This document shows positions 27,339 to 35,386 of a stretch of 47,303 nt of DNA, piece by piece. The translations under genes were made by a program, and so were the position numbers. This stretch comes from Ruminococcaceae bacterium P7 (GTDB lineage Bacteria; Bacillota; Clostridia; Oscillospirales; Acutalibacteraceae), in NCBI GenBank assembly GCA_900100595.1, contig FMUA01000020.1:1-47303 (forward strand). The letters are read 5' to 3'. The notes under the pieces were generated by a model. It saw nothing but the letters and a program-made list of their open reading frames with translations, searched no databases and had not been told where the DNA came from. The stretch's first letter is position 1; the number at the start of each line of letters is the position of its first letter.

Positions 27339-27647
27339 TTATCTGACCAAGTCCTCGAGAGCCTCTTCCGGCTGAACGCCCACCGCCTGACGGACGAGCT
27401 TTCCGTCCTTCACGGCGGCGAGCATCGGAATACTCATCACGCGAAAGCTGACCGCAAGCTCCTGCTCCTCATCAACATTCACCTTGCCGACCTTGATTTC
27501 GGGATGGCTGTCCGCAAACGCTGACAGAATCGGGCTCTGCATACGGCAGGGTCCGCACCATGACGCCCAGAAGTCGAGCAGGACAGGCTTGTCGGACTGC
27601 AGCACCTCGGTTTCAAAATTGTTTTTAGTAATGATGATTTCATTCAT
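27339..27647 (-). CDS. Thioredoxin
   Basis: 102 residues with the active site WCGPC near residue 29 and the cis-proline loop (here SIPM instead of the common SIPT). The start at 27647 follows GGGGGACG; the 14 extra upstream in-frame codons have no ribosome site and overlap the promoter. It is the first gene of the sulfur operon and can supply reducing equivalents to the persulfide-carrying domains of the next protein. The change after the cis-proline loop may alter partner choice. Confidence 0.93.
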   Translation of the reverse strand: MNEIIITKNNFETEVLQSDKPVLLDFWASWCGPCRMQSPILSAFADSHPEIKVGKVNVDEEQELAVSFRVMSIPMLAAVKDGKLVRQAVGVQPEEALEDLVR

Positions 27648-27668
27648 ATTTACGTCCCCCTTACGTTT

Positions 27669-27697
27669 ATTATACCCATATCGTACCACGATTACAA
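27669..27697 (-). promoter_or_regulatory. Promoter of the thioredoxin/sulfur operon
   Basis: Minus-strand TTGTAA (27692-27697), 17-bp spacer, TATAAT (27669-27674), about 20 nt before the thioredoxin start. Confidence 0.75.
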
Positions 27698-27707
27698 TAG
27701 CCGTTCA

Positions 27708-27720
27708 GTGACTATGTCAC
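27708..27720. promoter_or_regulatory. Candidate Crp/Fnr operator between divergent promoters
   Basis: GTGACTATGTCAC is a perfect inverted repeat (GTGAC, three-base centre, GTCAC) and resembles half-sites of Crp-family operators. Its centre lies roughly 52 bp upstream of the expected sulfur-operon start and upstream of the permease promoter, so one bound dimer could act on both. The operon encodes a Crp/Fnr protein. Confidence 0.5.
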
Positions 27721-27743
27721 ATAAAATGAAGTTGATTTTGCGG

Positions 27744-27772
27744 TGGACAAAACCGGCTCTTTCTGGTATCAT
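27744..27772 (+). promoter_or_regulatory. Candidate promoter of the permease gene
   Basis: TGGACA (27744-27749), 17-bp spacer, TATCAT (27767-27772), 20 nt before the permease start. Both hexamers are one mismatch from consensus. Confidence 0.5.
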
Positions 27773-27791
27773 AATCATGGTGAAATAATAT

Positions 27792-28931
27792 ATGAAAGTA
27801 CTATCATTCTTGAAAAGAGAGCCGATGCTCACGGTGTCGGTTTTGGCGGCGGTGGCGGCGCTGATCATTACGCCGCCGTCATGGGAGCTGCTGTCGGATA
27901 TCGACTGGCGCACGCTCGGCACGCTGTTTATGATGCTGACAGTGCTCGAAGGCTTCAAAAAGGAAAACATTTTCCGTCCGCTGCTCAGGCTGGCGGGTAA
28001 CATCCGCTCCATGGTGGGGTTGTCGCTGTTTCTGGTGTTCTCGGTGTTCTTTTCCTCGATGTTCGTCACCAACGACGTTTCGCTGATCATCTTTGTGCCG
28101 CTGACGATCATCCTGTTCCGCGCGGGCGGCAAGGAGAAGTATATCCTGCCTGTCATCAGCATGGAGAATATCGCCGCTGTCCGCGGCTCCCTGCTGACGC
28201 CCTTCGGCAGCCCGCAGAACCTGTTTATCTACGGACAATCGGGTGTTTCGGCGTGGCGGTTCATCTCCTATATGTTCCCGATATGGGTGATCTCAGGCGT
28301 TCTGCTCATTGGATTTGTCGCGTTTCTGTACCGCAGGAATATCCGTCAGCGGACGGATATCGAGAGCTTTCAGTTCATCGGAGAGTGGCAGCCGTGGCGC
28401 CGCGGCAAGCGGATTGCCTATCTGGTGATTTTTGCGCTTGTTATCACCACGATCGTGACAAGGACAAACTGGTGGTTTTTCGTCGTGCCGGCGGTTGCAG
28501 TTGCCGTCCTTATCATCGACCGTCAGGTGCTTGCCCTGACGGACTACGTGCTTCTCCTGACGTTTTTCTGTTTCTTCATCTTCTCGTCGTCCATCGCGCG
28601 TAACGAGGCGATATCGTCTTTTTTGAGCAGCGCGGTGGCAAATCACGAATACCTTTGGAGTATCCTGCTCAGTCAGGCGATTTCCAACGTCCCAGCGGCG
28701 ATCGTACTCTATCCGTTCGCTGTCAACCGCGGCGCCCTGCTTTACGGACTGGATTCCGCAGGGCTCTGCACGCTGATCGGTTCCCTCGCGTCGGTCATCA
28801 ACTACCGCCTGTACGTCAGGGAATATCCCGGGAAAGGGAAGAGATTTATCTTGGTTTTCACCTTGATCAGTCTTGCGTTTTTCGCGATCGTCGCGGTACC
28901 GGGCTATTTCATCAGCCTGTCTCCGCTGTAA
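27792..28931 (+). CDS. SLC13/ArsB/CitM-superfamily permease
   Basis: 379 residues with about ten hydrophobic segments. The conserved motif FVTNDVSLIIFVPLT in the first half and the second-half SQAISNVPAAIVLYPF pair are the inverted-repeat re-entrant motifs of the ion transporter superfamily that includes ArsB, NhaD and citrate/sulfate permeases. Substrate cannot be read from sequence; the divergent sulfur/redox operon makes a sulfur oxyanion or arsenite/antimonite plausible, which is inference only. The ribosome site is weak (GGTGA). A terminator follows at 28965. Confidence 0.85.
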   Translation: MKVLSFLKREPMLTVSVLAAVAALIITPPSWELLSDIDWRTLGTLFMMLTVLEGFKKENIFRPLLRLAGNIRSMVGLSLFLVFSVFFSSMFVTNDVSLIIFVPLTIILFRAGGKEKYILPVISMENIAAVRGSLLTPFGSPQNLFIYGQSGVSAWRFISYMFPIWVISGVLLIGFVAFLYRRNIRQRTDIESFQFIGEWQPWRRGKRIAYLVIFALVITTIVTRTNWWFFVVPAVAVAVLIIDRQVLALTDYVLLLTFFCFFIFSSSIARNEAISSFLSSAVANHEYLWSILLSQAISNVPAAIVLYPFAVNRGALLYGLDSAGLCTLIGSLASVINYRLYVREYPGKGKRFILVFTLISLAFFAIVAVPGYFISLSPL

Positions 28932-28964
28932 TACTTCGTTGCTTTCAGCTCGATAAAAAACGAA

Positions 28965-28999
28965 CGCCCTGTCATCCGATCGGATGACAGGGCGGTTTT
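28965..28999 (+). terminator. Terminator of the permease gene
   Basis: Perfect 13-bp stem CGCCCTGTCATCC / GGATGACAGGGCG with GATC loop, followed by GTTTTGC. Confidence 0.85.
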
Positions 29000-29535
29000 G
29001 CTTTGGTAACAGATCCCGGAAGGGATTCGATTATTCTCTTTCGCATATCGTGACCGCTGCGGTATCGCCGATCATAATGAATTGTCATAAAAGTCGATGC
29101 TCCTCTTACGCTCTTCCGGTTAATCACTTAACCTTTTTTTGGTATGCGCCGCAAAATGCCGTTTTGTCAAGAAACAATTCCTTGATTTGTGTTATTCAAT
29201 TCTTTTCATATGGGTTGACTAAGCTTCTTTCGGCAAAATCACGGTCAAACCGAGCGGGTCACAACCGTTTTCGGGATTGCGGTCTGATGTAGGAAAAACC
29301 GCATAGATATGCAAATAACAGCATGTTACAGGAATTGCCAATCAATCTATTCATCCAAAAACAAGGATACCTATTACGGTATATTTCTTATTTAGAAAAA
29401 TAACATGACAGAAAAACGGAATGTTGTCTGCAAAAACGATCGCTAACATTTTTGTCCTCTTTTTGTCCCGATCGGTTGAATATAATAGTGTCAGTCAAGA
29501 AGATAACCGATGAAAAAACAAGGAGGAAGAAACCG
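29000..29535. other. Non-coding region upstream of the VanW gene
   Basis: About 535 bases without a supported gene. The open frames here have no ribosome site and no recognisable protein. A TATAAT at about 29481-29486 is a likely -10 of the VanW promoter, but no good -35 stands at the right distance. A short direct repeat TTTTTGTCC (near 29450-29468) flanks that zone and could be a protein-binding site. Confidence 0.5.
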
Positions 29536-30894
29536 ATGTACGCTCATAACACTGCTGTCCCGAACCGCATGATTGATATTTATTCCGATTCCCGCATGAT
29601 AGCGAAAGAAAAAAAGCACCCGTCCCGTCATTTTGGCAAGGGTGTCTTGATCACAGGCGCTGCGCTGGTCTCCGCAGCCGCTTTGGGTGTTATCGGCTGG
29701 TGTGTGTTCCAATCAATGAACGCCTCGCCGCAGCCCGGCAGCGATGCGGTCTATCCGGCAAACACCGTGGCGGCAGGCGTGAATATTTCCGGTAAGACAT
29801 ATGATGAAGCCAAGGCGCTGCTTGCAGCGCGTGAGCGCGACGCGATCCGTCCTGTCACACTGACAGTTCAGGTCGGCGACGAAACGGAAACCCTGACGCA
29901 GGACAGCTTTTCCTATTCCTTCAACACTGACGACATTCTTGCCCATCCTTCGGAGGAGATAACGCTTATCGCAAAGGCCACCGGCTCCTCTGTCGGAAAG
30001 GCAGCGGAAACGATTGCCGAAAAATACGACTGCGAGCCGGAAAACGCTTCGGTTGCCGCGTTTCACCCCTTTGCGCAGGAGCGTTTTGAGTATCACGAAA
30101 GTCATGACGGACTCAGCATCGACGCGGACGATTTAGCTTCAAAAATTGAACAGGCGCTTGAAAGCGGAAACGATTTGGTAGTCACCTCAACGCGGACGGT
30201 TCCCGCGGAGATTACAACGGAATCTCTCCAAAGCAGTATGGTATTGTTAGGCTCCTGCGAGACCTACACGACAACCGACACGCAGGACAGAATCAACGCC
30301 ACGCATAATATGTCTGTAGCGCTTGACGCGTGCAACGCAAATAACGAGATCCTTCCGGGGGAAATATGGTCGTTCAACGGCTGCACAGGCGATTCCAATC
30401 TTGAATCAAACGGCTATCTTCCCGCTACGGTCATCTCAAACGGACAATATGCAAACGGAGTCGGCGGAGGAATTTGCCAGGCGAGTACCACGATTTACAA
30501 TGCCGCCCTGAAAGCAAATCTCAAGGTGATAGACAGAACGGCTCACAAGTGGGCTTCGAGCTACGTCCCCACGGGACTTGACGCGACGATTGACTACGGA
30601 TATCTGGATTTAAAGCTGCAAAACACCTCAGACACACCTGTTTATCTGGAATGCCGTCTGGTTGACAATACGCTGTACGCGGCTTTCTGGGGCGTAAAAA
30701 GCTCCGAATATGATGAGGTGGTTCTAAAAAATCTTGACGGCGCTGATGATGCGGACGGCGCAGGATATTCCGTGTCCGCGCTGAGAGAATACTACAAGGA
30801 CGGCGAAAAGGTAGCCGAGGAAGCGCTCCCCGATTCTCATTATGACATAGACAGCAGCCACGGTCACAGCTTTAACGCAGCAAATGATTGCTGA
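29536..30894 (+). CDS. VanW-family membrane-anchored protein
   Basis: 452 residues. A cytoplasmic N-terminus (1-33), one membrane helix (34-60), an extracellular region with a putative peptidoglycan-binding_4-like part (about 75-235) and the VanW domain (about 245-385), with ATHNMSVALDACNANNEILP, GEIWSFNGCTG and NGVGGGICQASTTIYNAAL. VanW proteins are named for vancomycin-resistance clusters and are widespread in Firmicutes; their function in the wall is unknown. The start at 29536 follows AAGGAGG; an earlier in-frame start at 29452 overlaps the presumed promoter. A decayed copy of its 5' end lies at 6954-7140. The neighbours include a D,D-carboxypeptidase, consistent with a wall role. Confidence 0.9.
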   Translation: MYAHNTAVPNRMIDIYSDSRMIAKEKKHPSRHFGKGVLITGAALVSAAALGVIGWCVFQSMNASPQPGSDAVYPANTVAAGVNISGKTYDEAKALLAARERDAIRPVTLTVQVGDETETLTQDSFSYSFNTDDILAHPSEEITLIAKATGSSVGKAAETIAEKYDCEPENASVAAFHPFAQERFEYHESHDGLSIDADDLASKIEQALESGNDLVVTSTRTVPAEITTESLQSSMVLLGSCETYTTTDTQDRINATHNMSVALDACNANNEILPGEIWSFNGCTGDSNLESNGYLPATVISNGQYANGVGGGICQASTTIYNAALKANLKVIDRTAHKWASSYVPTGLDATIDYGYLDLKLQNTSDTPVYLECRLVDNTLYAAFWGVKSSEYDEVVLKNLDGADDADGAGYSVSALREYYKDGEKVAEEALPDSHYDIDSSHGHSFNAANDC

Positions 30895-31112
30895 CAAACC
30901 GCAGTTTTTCTGCTGTTTCCGAGGACTGAGCTTTCCGTCCGCATTCCCTCTTTTGATGACCATAACATCCGTTACAGGTTGCGGGTTTTCCGGTTTCACC
31001 GTCCGTCGTGAAAAACTGACAGAGCTGCCGATAACCGCGTCTTTGATTTTGTATTGCGATCATCGGACGATCCAGGCGATATCCGATGCGATGAAGAATA
31101 TGGAAACCTTCA

Positions 31113-31145
31113 GGGGGACAGCCGATCGGGCAGCCCCTTTTTATT
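31113..31145 (+). terminator. Probable terminator of the VanW gene
   Basis: A two-part stem, GGGG(ACA)GCC / GGC(AG)CCCC, followed by TTTTTATTT. It is 219 nt past the VanW stop; bases 30895-31112 show no supported gene. Confidence 0.55.
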
Positions 31146-31171
31146 TATGAAGCTTTTTCATCTTTATTCCG

Positions 31172-32482
31172 TCAATCTCTGAATCTCCGGCCTTTTCTCG
31201 CGCGTGAACGGCGGCGTGCCTTTCGGCACTTACGGGCGGAGGTCAGAAGGATGATCAAAATGATGATCAGAACCAGCGCTGCTGCCGAAATGATGATAAG
31301 CGTCATATGCTCCGTGACGAACACCTCGAGAGGAGAGATGTCACGCTCGATATCCTCGGCGGCAAGAAGATTCGTCACGCCCAGATCCAGATCCTCATAT
31401 TGTACGCTGACCGTGCCGATCACATCGCCCTTTGTGACAGGCGCCTCCACCTGCTCGGCGCAGTTGATTTCCACCTTCAGCTTGTCTTTATCATACTGAT
31501 TCGGAAGAAAGGCTGTCACAGCCTTCTCGGGAACCGCGTTCACGATCCTGCCGTTGCGGACATACTTCACATCGACGGAGGCAAGGCTGTCCTCCGTGCC
31601 GTAGATCGTCTGCACGCCCAGATTCTCATACGCCCAGCCATAGAGCTTCGCGGTATCCTTCATCGCGTAGTTCACGTTCTCCTCATAGGAAAACCTCGCT
31701 CCGAGACAGACGCAGAGATATCGATCGCCGTTCTTATCGGCTGAGGTCACCAGACACTTGCCCGCCTCGTCCAGATATCCGGTCTTGATGCCCTGCGTAT
31801 ACTGATAATAATACGCGCCGCCCTCCGCGTCCGGATCAAGCATATAGTTGGTATTATGCAGGGTATTGAAGCCCTCCGGCGTATAGTACACCGTATTGCA
31901 TATCTCCATGAAATCGGGGAGCGTCATCGCGTATTTGGCAATCAGCGCCATATCGCGTGCGGTCGAATAATGATCGGCATCAAAAAGCCCGTGGGGATTG
32001 GCGAAATGCGTGTTCTCACAGCCCAGCTCGGCGGCTTTGGCGTTCATCTTCGCCACAAATCCCGCGATTCCGCCGCCGACATAATCCGCCAGCACCAGCG
32101 CGGCGTCATTGCCCGACGGGAGCATCAGTCCGTACAGAAGATCCTTGACCGATACCTGCGCGCCGATATGAGCCGACAGCCCCATGACCGTGCTCTCGGG
32201 GTCAAGTCCGCCGATCAAGTCCTGCCTGACGGTAACATTCGTATGTTCCAAATCGCTGACGTTCTCCGCTGTCACGATGAACGTCATGATCTTCGTGGTA
32301 GAGGCAGGATAACTCTTCTGATCGGCATTTTTCTCATAAACGACCGCTCCGGCGCTGAGGTTCTCCAGATAGACCGCGTCCGATACGGTTTCCGCGTCGC
32401 ACTTGTAATCCACGGCTGACACGGATAATACGCTGAAGCAGATCATCACGACGGATAATACAATGACTGTTATTCGTTTCAT
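31172..32482 (-). CDS. D-alanyl-D-alanine carboxypeptidase (DacF/PBP5-like)
   Basis: 436 residues. A signal peptide (1-23) is followed by the penicillin-binding peptidase S11 domain with the SxxK motif STTK (Ser61), the SGN triad (Ser123) and KTG (233-235). A C-terminal beta domain (about 290-385), a transmembrane helix (about 395-417) and a strongly basic tail follow. It trims the terminal D-Ala from peptidoglycan stem peptides outside the membrane. Family members usually end in an amphipathic anchor helix; here a full membrane helix plus an RRRSRARK-type tail is used. The start at 32482 follows GGAGAAAG. The promoter is at 32548. Confidence 0.95.
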   Translation of the reverse strand: MKRITVIVLSVVMICFSVLSVSAVDYKCDAETVSDAVYLENLSAGAVVYEKNADQKSYPASTTKIMTFIVTAENVSDLEHTNVTVRQDLIGGLDPESTVMGLSAHIGAQVSVKDLLYGLMLPSGNDAALVLADYVGGGIAGFVAKMNAKAAELGCENTHFANPHGLFDADHYSTARDMALIAKYAMTLPDFMEICNTVYYTPEGFNTLHNTNYMLDPDAEGGAYYYQYTQGIKTGYLDEAGKCLVTSADKNGDRYLCVCLGARFSYEENVNYAMKDTAKLYGWAYENLGVQTIYGTEDSLASVDVKYVRNGRIVNAVPEKAVTAFLPNQYDKDKLKVEINCAEQVEAPVTKGDVIGTVSVQYEDLDLGVTNLLAAEDIERDISPLEVFVTEHMTLIIISAAALVLIIILIILLTSARKCRKARRRSRARKGRRFRD

Positions 32483-32547
32483 ATCTTTCTCCTTGCATCC
32501 TATGGAAAGCACGTCACGCAAAGCGCGCGGCGCTTCCCTTTTTGTTT

Positions 32548-32558
32548 ATTATAACATA
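32548..32558 (-). promoter_or_regulatory. Extended -10 promoter of the carboxypeptidase gene
   Basis: The minus strand reads TATGTTATAAT, a perfect -10 (32548-32553) with a TRTGN extension. The best -35 at 17 bp is TTTGCT. Confidence 0.6.
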
Positions 32559-32559
32559 G

Positions 32560-32977
32560 AAAAGAGAAAAAGCAAAGAAGAAAGCGCCCTTGTCATCACC
32601 TTTTTATCCTGCCTCCGTACGCCGGATACGCGGATGCGGCTCTCCGACCGACTTGTCCGTTTCTGTTCCATAACGCGTCATACCGCAAAATCGCTCAATT
32701 TTCATCCGCAGAACTGTTAATTTTGTGCTTTCGGACAATACCGCGGATGCTGTGCGGAAAACACGGAAACAGCACGGATTTTTCAGCTGCTTACCGCTGT
32801 AAAAACACGCCCTCCGCGATGGCTCCGAAACTGTCAGAATACCGAAAAACCCCAGTCTTTATGCGGTTTTCGACTTGCAGCAGGCGTTGTCCCTGTCTGT
32901 ATTTTCCACCTTTCTTTTTTATGTGTAGGGTAGATTTTGTGTAATACGCCGTTTCTGATTTTTTCATCCGAAACATC
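32560..32977. other. Non-coding region, nothing recognised
   Basis: About 420 bases between the divergent carboxypeptidase and membrane-protein promoters. Open frames on both strands are short, have no ribosome sites and look like no family. A decayed gene cannot be excluded. Confidence 0.4.
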
Positions 32978-33006
32978 TTGCATACATTATATTTTGTTGT
33001 TATAAT
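32978..33006 (+). promoter_or_regulatory. Promoter of the frameshifted membrane-protein gene
   Basis: TTGCAT (32978-32983), 17-bp spacer, TATAAT (33001-33006). It ends 41 nt before the GTG start at 33048, showing that a long open frame beginning at 32978 is not the real gene start. Confidence 0.7.
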
Positions 33007-33047
33007 AACAACTGAAAAAAATTCACTATTCCCCGGGAGTGAGCAGC

Positions 33048-33700
33048 GTGACAAAGACAAAAGCCGAAATTTCACTGATATTGAATTGCCTTACCGCCAC
33101 CATTACAGCTTTCATTATTGTATTGTGTTTTTCATCGACGACCCCGTGATCAACAACGGCTGGGAAAGCTTCCTGTTTTTTACGACCGACGCCAATATCC
33201 TGACGGCTGTCGCCTCTGTCATCATTGCGGTTTACGATATCCGCATCCTCAGAGGGAAAGCCGACGCGCTTCCGAAATACGCGGAGCTGCTGAAATTTGT
33301 CGGCGTTGTTTCGCTGATGCTCACCTTTGCCACGGTGATCTTCTTCCTCGTTCCGCTTTACGGCGTGAGCTATGAGCTCGACGGCACAAACTGCCATATG
33401 CATCTTGTTGCCCCGATGATGTCGCTGTTTTCTTTCCTGTTCTGTGAAAAGCGTTCCAAAATCACCCTGAAGGAATCGCTGCTCGGTCTCCTTCCCACAG
33501 CGGTTTACGCGTCTGTTTACTACGTCATGGTCATTGCCATCGGCGCGGAAAACGGCGGCTGGGTCGATTTCTACGCCTTCAATCAGGGCGGTCTCTGGTT
33601 CCCTGTCCTTATCGCGATCATGGCGGTGACCTTCGGCATCTGCATGCTGGTCAGACTCCCCTTCAACAGAAAATACAGCTTTGTTACCGTTAACGCTTAG
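33048..33700 (+). pseudogene. Multi-pass membrane protein, disrupted by one frameshift
   Basis: A GTG start (33048) with GGGAG 8 nt upstream opens a frame with the first membrane helix (LNCLTATITAFIIVLCF). The rest of the protein is in the -1 frame: INNGWESFLFFTTDANILTA, then about five more helices ending KYSFVTVNA. The frames join if the five-T run at 33128-33132 had six T residues, giving VLCFFIDDPVINNG. Restored length is about 217 residues with six helices. The FFTTDANIL motif recalls Pr6Pr-like membrane proteins, tentatively. Promoter and terminator are intact, so the deletion is recent or an error. Function is unknown. Confidence 0.75.
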
Positions 33701-33710
33701 TCTTTTCATA

Positions 33711-33743
33711 CCGCCGTGTGACAGATCACACGGCGGTTCTTAT
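33711..33743 (+). terminator. Terminator of the membrane-protein gene
   Basis: CCGCCGTGTGA / TCACACGGCGG stem with CAGA-type loop, then TTCTTATTTT. Confidence 0.85.
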
Positions 33744-33766
33744 TTTCAACGCTCATACAAAAACAA

Positions 33767-33815
33767 AAGGGCTGTGAAGAAATGAAGTACGGTCGCTTCC
33801 TTTCTTCACAGCCTT
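33767..33815 (-). terminator. Terminator of the glycosyltransferase gene
   Basis: AAGGGCTGTGAAGAAA / TTTCTTCACAGCCTTT, a 16-bp stem; read leftwards it is followed by TTTTGTTTTTG. It lies just past the glycosyltransferase stop codon. Confidence 0.8.
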
Positions 33816-33825
33816 TCCTGCTGCG

Positions 33826-34947
33826 TTAATCTCCGATTACCTTTTCATATAACGCGAGAATATTGCGGGCATAGTCCTGCACGGAATAGCCGTCGAGCGG
33901 CTTGAACTGCGACGGCGCTTTTCTCGTGACGCACAGCTCATCCATCCGCTGCGTCAGCTGTGTTTCGGTATCGCACAGAAAGCCGTTCCTGCCGTTCTCC
34001 ACCAGCTCCTCCAGCACCTCGTCGCGGATGGCGTAAATCGGCAAATGCGACGCAAGCGCCTCCAGAAAGGTCAGCCCCTGCGACTCTGTTCTGGAAGCTG
34101 ACACGAACGCGTCGGCGCTGTGGTAATAGCTGACGGTTTCATCACGGGGAACCGCTCCCGTAAACACCGTCTGACCGGTGATTTGCAGCTCCTCCGAAAG
34201 CTTCTTCAAATCGCTCATGGACGGCCCGTCGCCGACAATCACCAATTTGGCGCTTTCTCTGTTTTTCATGTCGGCAAACGCCCGCAGCGAAACATCTATG
34301 CTTTTTTCGGGAGACAATCTGCCGACGTACAAAAATACGATTTTATCATCCGTCCGTTTGCTTTCCGTCTCCCTGCCGAACCGCTCCAGATCGATGCCCA
34401 TCGGAATGACGACCATGTTGTCTCCCAAACAGTAGCGGCGGCGGCAATTGTATAGCTTCCTGCTCGGCACAACGATCATATCCGCACCGCGCGCCATCTT
34501 TGGAAACACCGTGAGCCGCACTGCCCTCCAAAGCTGTTCGTGCGCGATCCTGTTGATCGGCTTTGTCAGATAGTCAAGATAGTATTCCCACATGGTATGC
34601 AGCGTGTAAACCACCGGGATCCCCAGCTGTTTTTTCGCCGCCAGCGCAACATTCGCCAGATAATGCTCCGTGTGGACATGGATGATATCCAGCCGGCAGG
34701 CTTCGATCAGCTTGATGTGACGTTTGACAAGCAGCGAAAAACGGTATTCCCTCATATTCTTCTTCGGATACGGAACACCCGGCAGATTGATGATATCGGG
34801 ATTATCATCCGCAAGCTTGTGGGTGTGGCTGGTAAAGATATAGCAGGCGTGTCCGTTCTTTTTGAAGTAGTTGTACAGCATCATCACCGAAGTGGTCTGA
34901 CCGCTGATTCCGACCGAAAACTGATCCGTGAACAATCCTATTCTCAT
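33826..34947 (-). CDS. GT4-family glycosyltransferase (glycolipid-synthase-like)
   Basis: 373 residues with two Rossmann halves. The N-terminal half has RIGLFTDQFSVGISGQTTSV and HVHTEHYLANVALAAKKQLG. The C-terminal half has the sugar-nucleotide site LYVGRLSPEKSIDVSLRAF and the E-x7-E-like TESQGLTFLEALA. This is the GT4 retaining family; the pattern is close to diacylglycerol glucosyltransferases that make membrane glycolipids, but acceptor identity is an inference. The start at 34947 is chosen because MRIGLFTD is the normal GT4 N-terminus and AGGG precedes it; 25 upstream codons have no such support. It is monocistronic with its own promoter and terminator. Confidence 0.9.
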   Translation of the reverse strand: MRIGLFTDQFSVGISGQTTSVMMLYNYFKKNGHACYIFTSHTHKLADDNPDIINLPGVPYPKKNMREYRFSLLVKRHIKLIEACRLDIIHVHTEHYLANVALAAKKQLGIPVVYTLHTMWEYYLDYLTKPINRIAHEQLWRAVRLTVFPKMARGADMIVVPSRKLYNCRRRYCLGDNMVVIPMGIDLERFGRETESKRTDDKIVFLYVGRLSPEKSIDVSLRAFADMKNRESAKLVIVGDGPSMSDLKKLSEELQITGQTVFTGAVPRDETVSYYHSADAFVSASRTESQGLTFLEALASHLPIYAIRDEVLEELVENGRNGFLCDTETQLTQRMDELCVTRKAPSQFKPLDGYSVQDYARNILALYEKVIGD

Positions 34948-34999
34948 GCGCTTCCCTCTGTTCCCTTGCGTCGTTTTCCGTATTTGTCCATTAGCTTTT

Positions 35000-35029
35000 A
35001 TTATAGCATGAAACCAAAACAAATATCAA
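35000..35029 (-). promoter_or_regulatory. Promoter of the glycosyltransferase gene
   Basis: Minus-strand TTGATA (35024-35029), 18-bp spacer, TATAAT (35000-35005) preceded by TGC. Bases 35030-35281 hold no supported gene. Confidence 0.65.
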
Positions 35030-35281
35030 CAATTATTTCTTGCCGTTCACGTTCATCTCCAAATTCCGGATACGCTTCCGCTGCATATTCGTTATTGATA
35101 TCCTGCGAAAGCCGTCAGAGCTGTGCGTGAAAGCCGTTTTGTACAGCATATATATAATTTCACAACAAGACGTAAGCGGCATATCACTGCGCGATTCAGC
35201 TGATTGTTATTTTTATAACAAATGCATAGAAGGGTATAATTAGTTTGGTATAGATTGACTTGTTTTTGTAAAAAACGGCTA

Positions 35282-35310
35282 TTGAATCTGTCTGAAAGAA
35301 ATGCTATAAT
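35282..35310 (+). promoter_or_regulatory. Promoter of the scaffoldin-like gene
   Basis: TTGAAT (35282-35287), 17-bp spacer, TATAAT (35305-35310) preceded by ATGC. The ribosome site AGGAAGGAG lies close to the start at 35387. Confidence 0.75.
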
Positions 35311-35386
35311 ATGTACGCAAATGAAAGAAGCTGCATGAACGTGCACAATTTAGAGTTTTGAGCAATTAACAGGAAGGAGTTTCTCT

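Noticed and set aside
28984..29292. 102-codon plus-strand frame after the permease gene
   Set aside because: It begins inside the terminator hairpin, has no ribosome site and no recognisable sequence.
30884..31150. 88-codon frame after the VanW gene
   Set aside because: It overlaps the VanW stop, has no ribosome site and ends inside the terminator.
32560..32977. A conserved small gene or RNA upstream of the membrane-protein gene
   Set aside because: Some minus-strand frames look protein-like, but there is no start, ribosome site or family; evidence is too thin to call.
32978..33047. Start of the membrane-protein gene at 32978
   Set aside because: That codon lies in the -35 box of a good promoter; the sequence up to about 33125 has no protein character in this frame, while the other frame encodes a helix after a GTG with a ribosome site.
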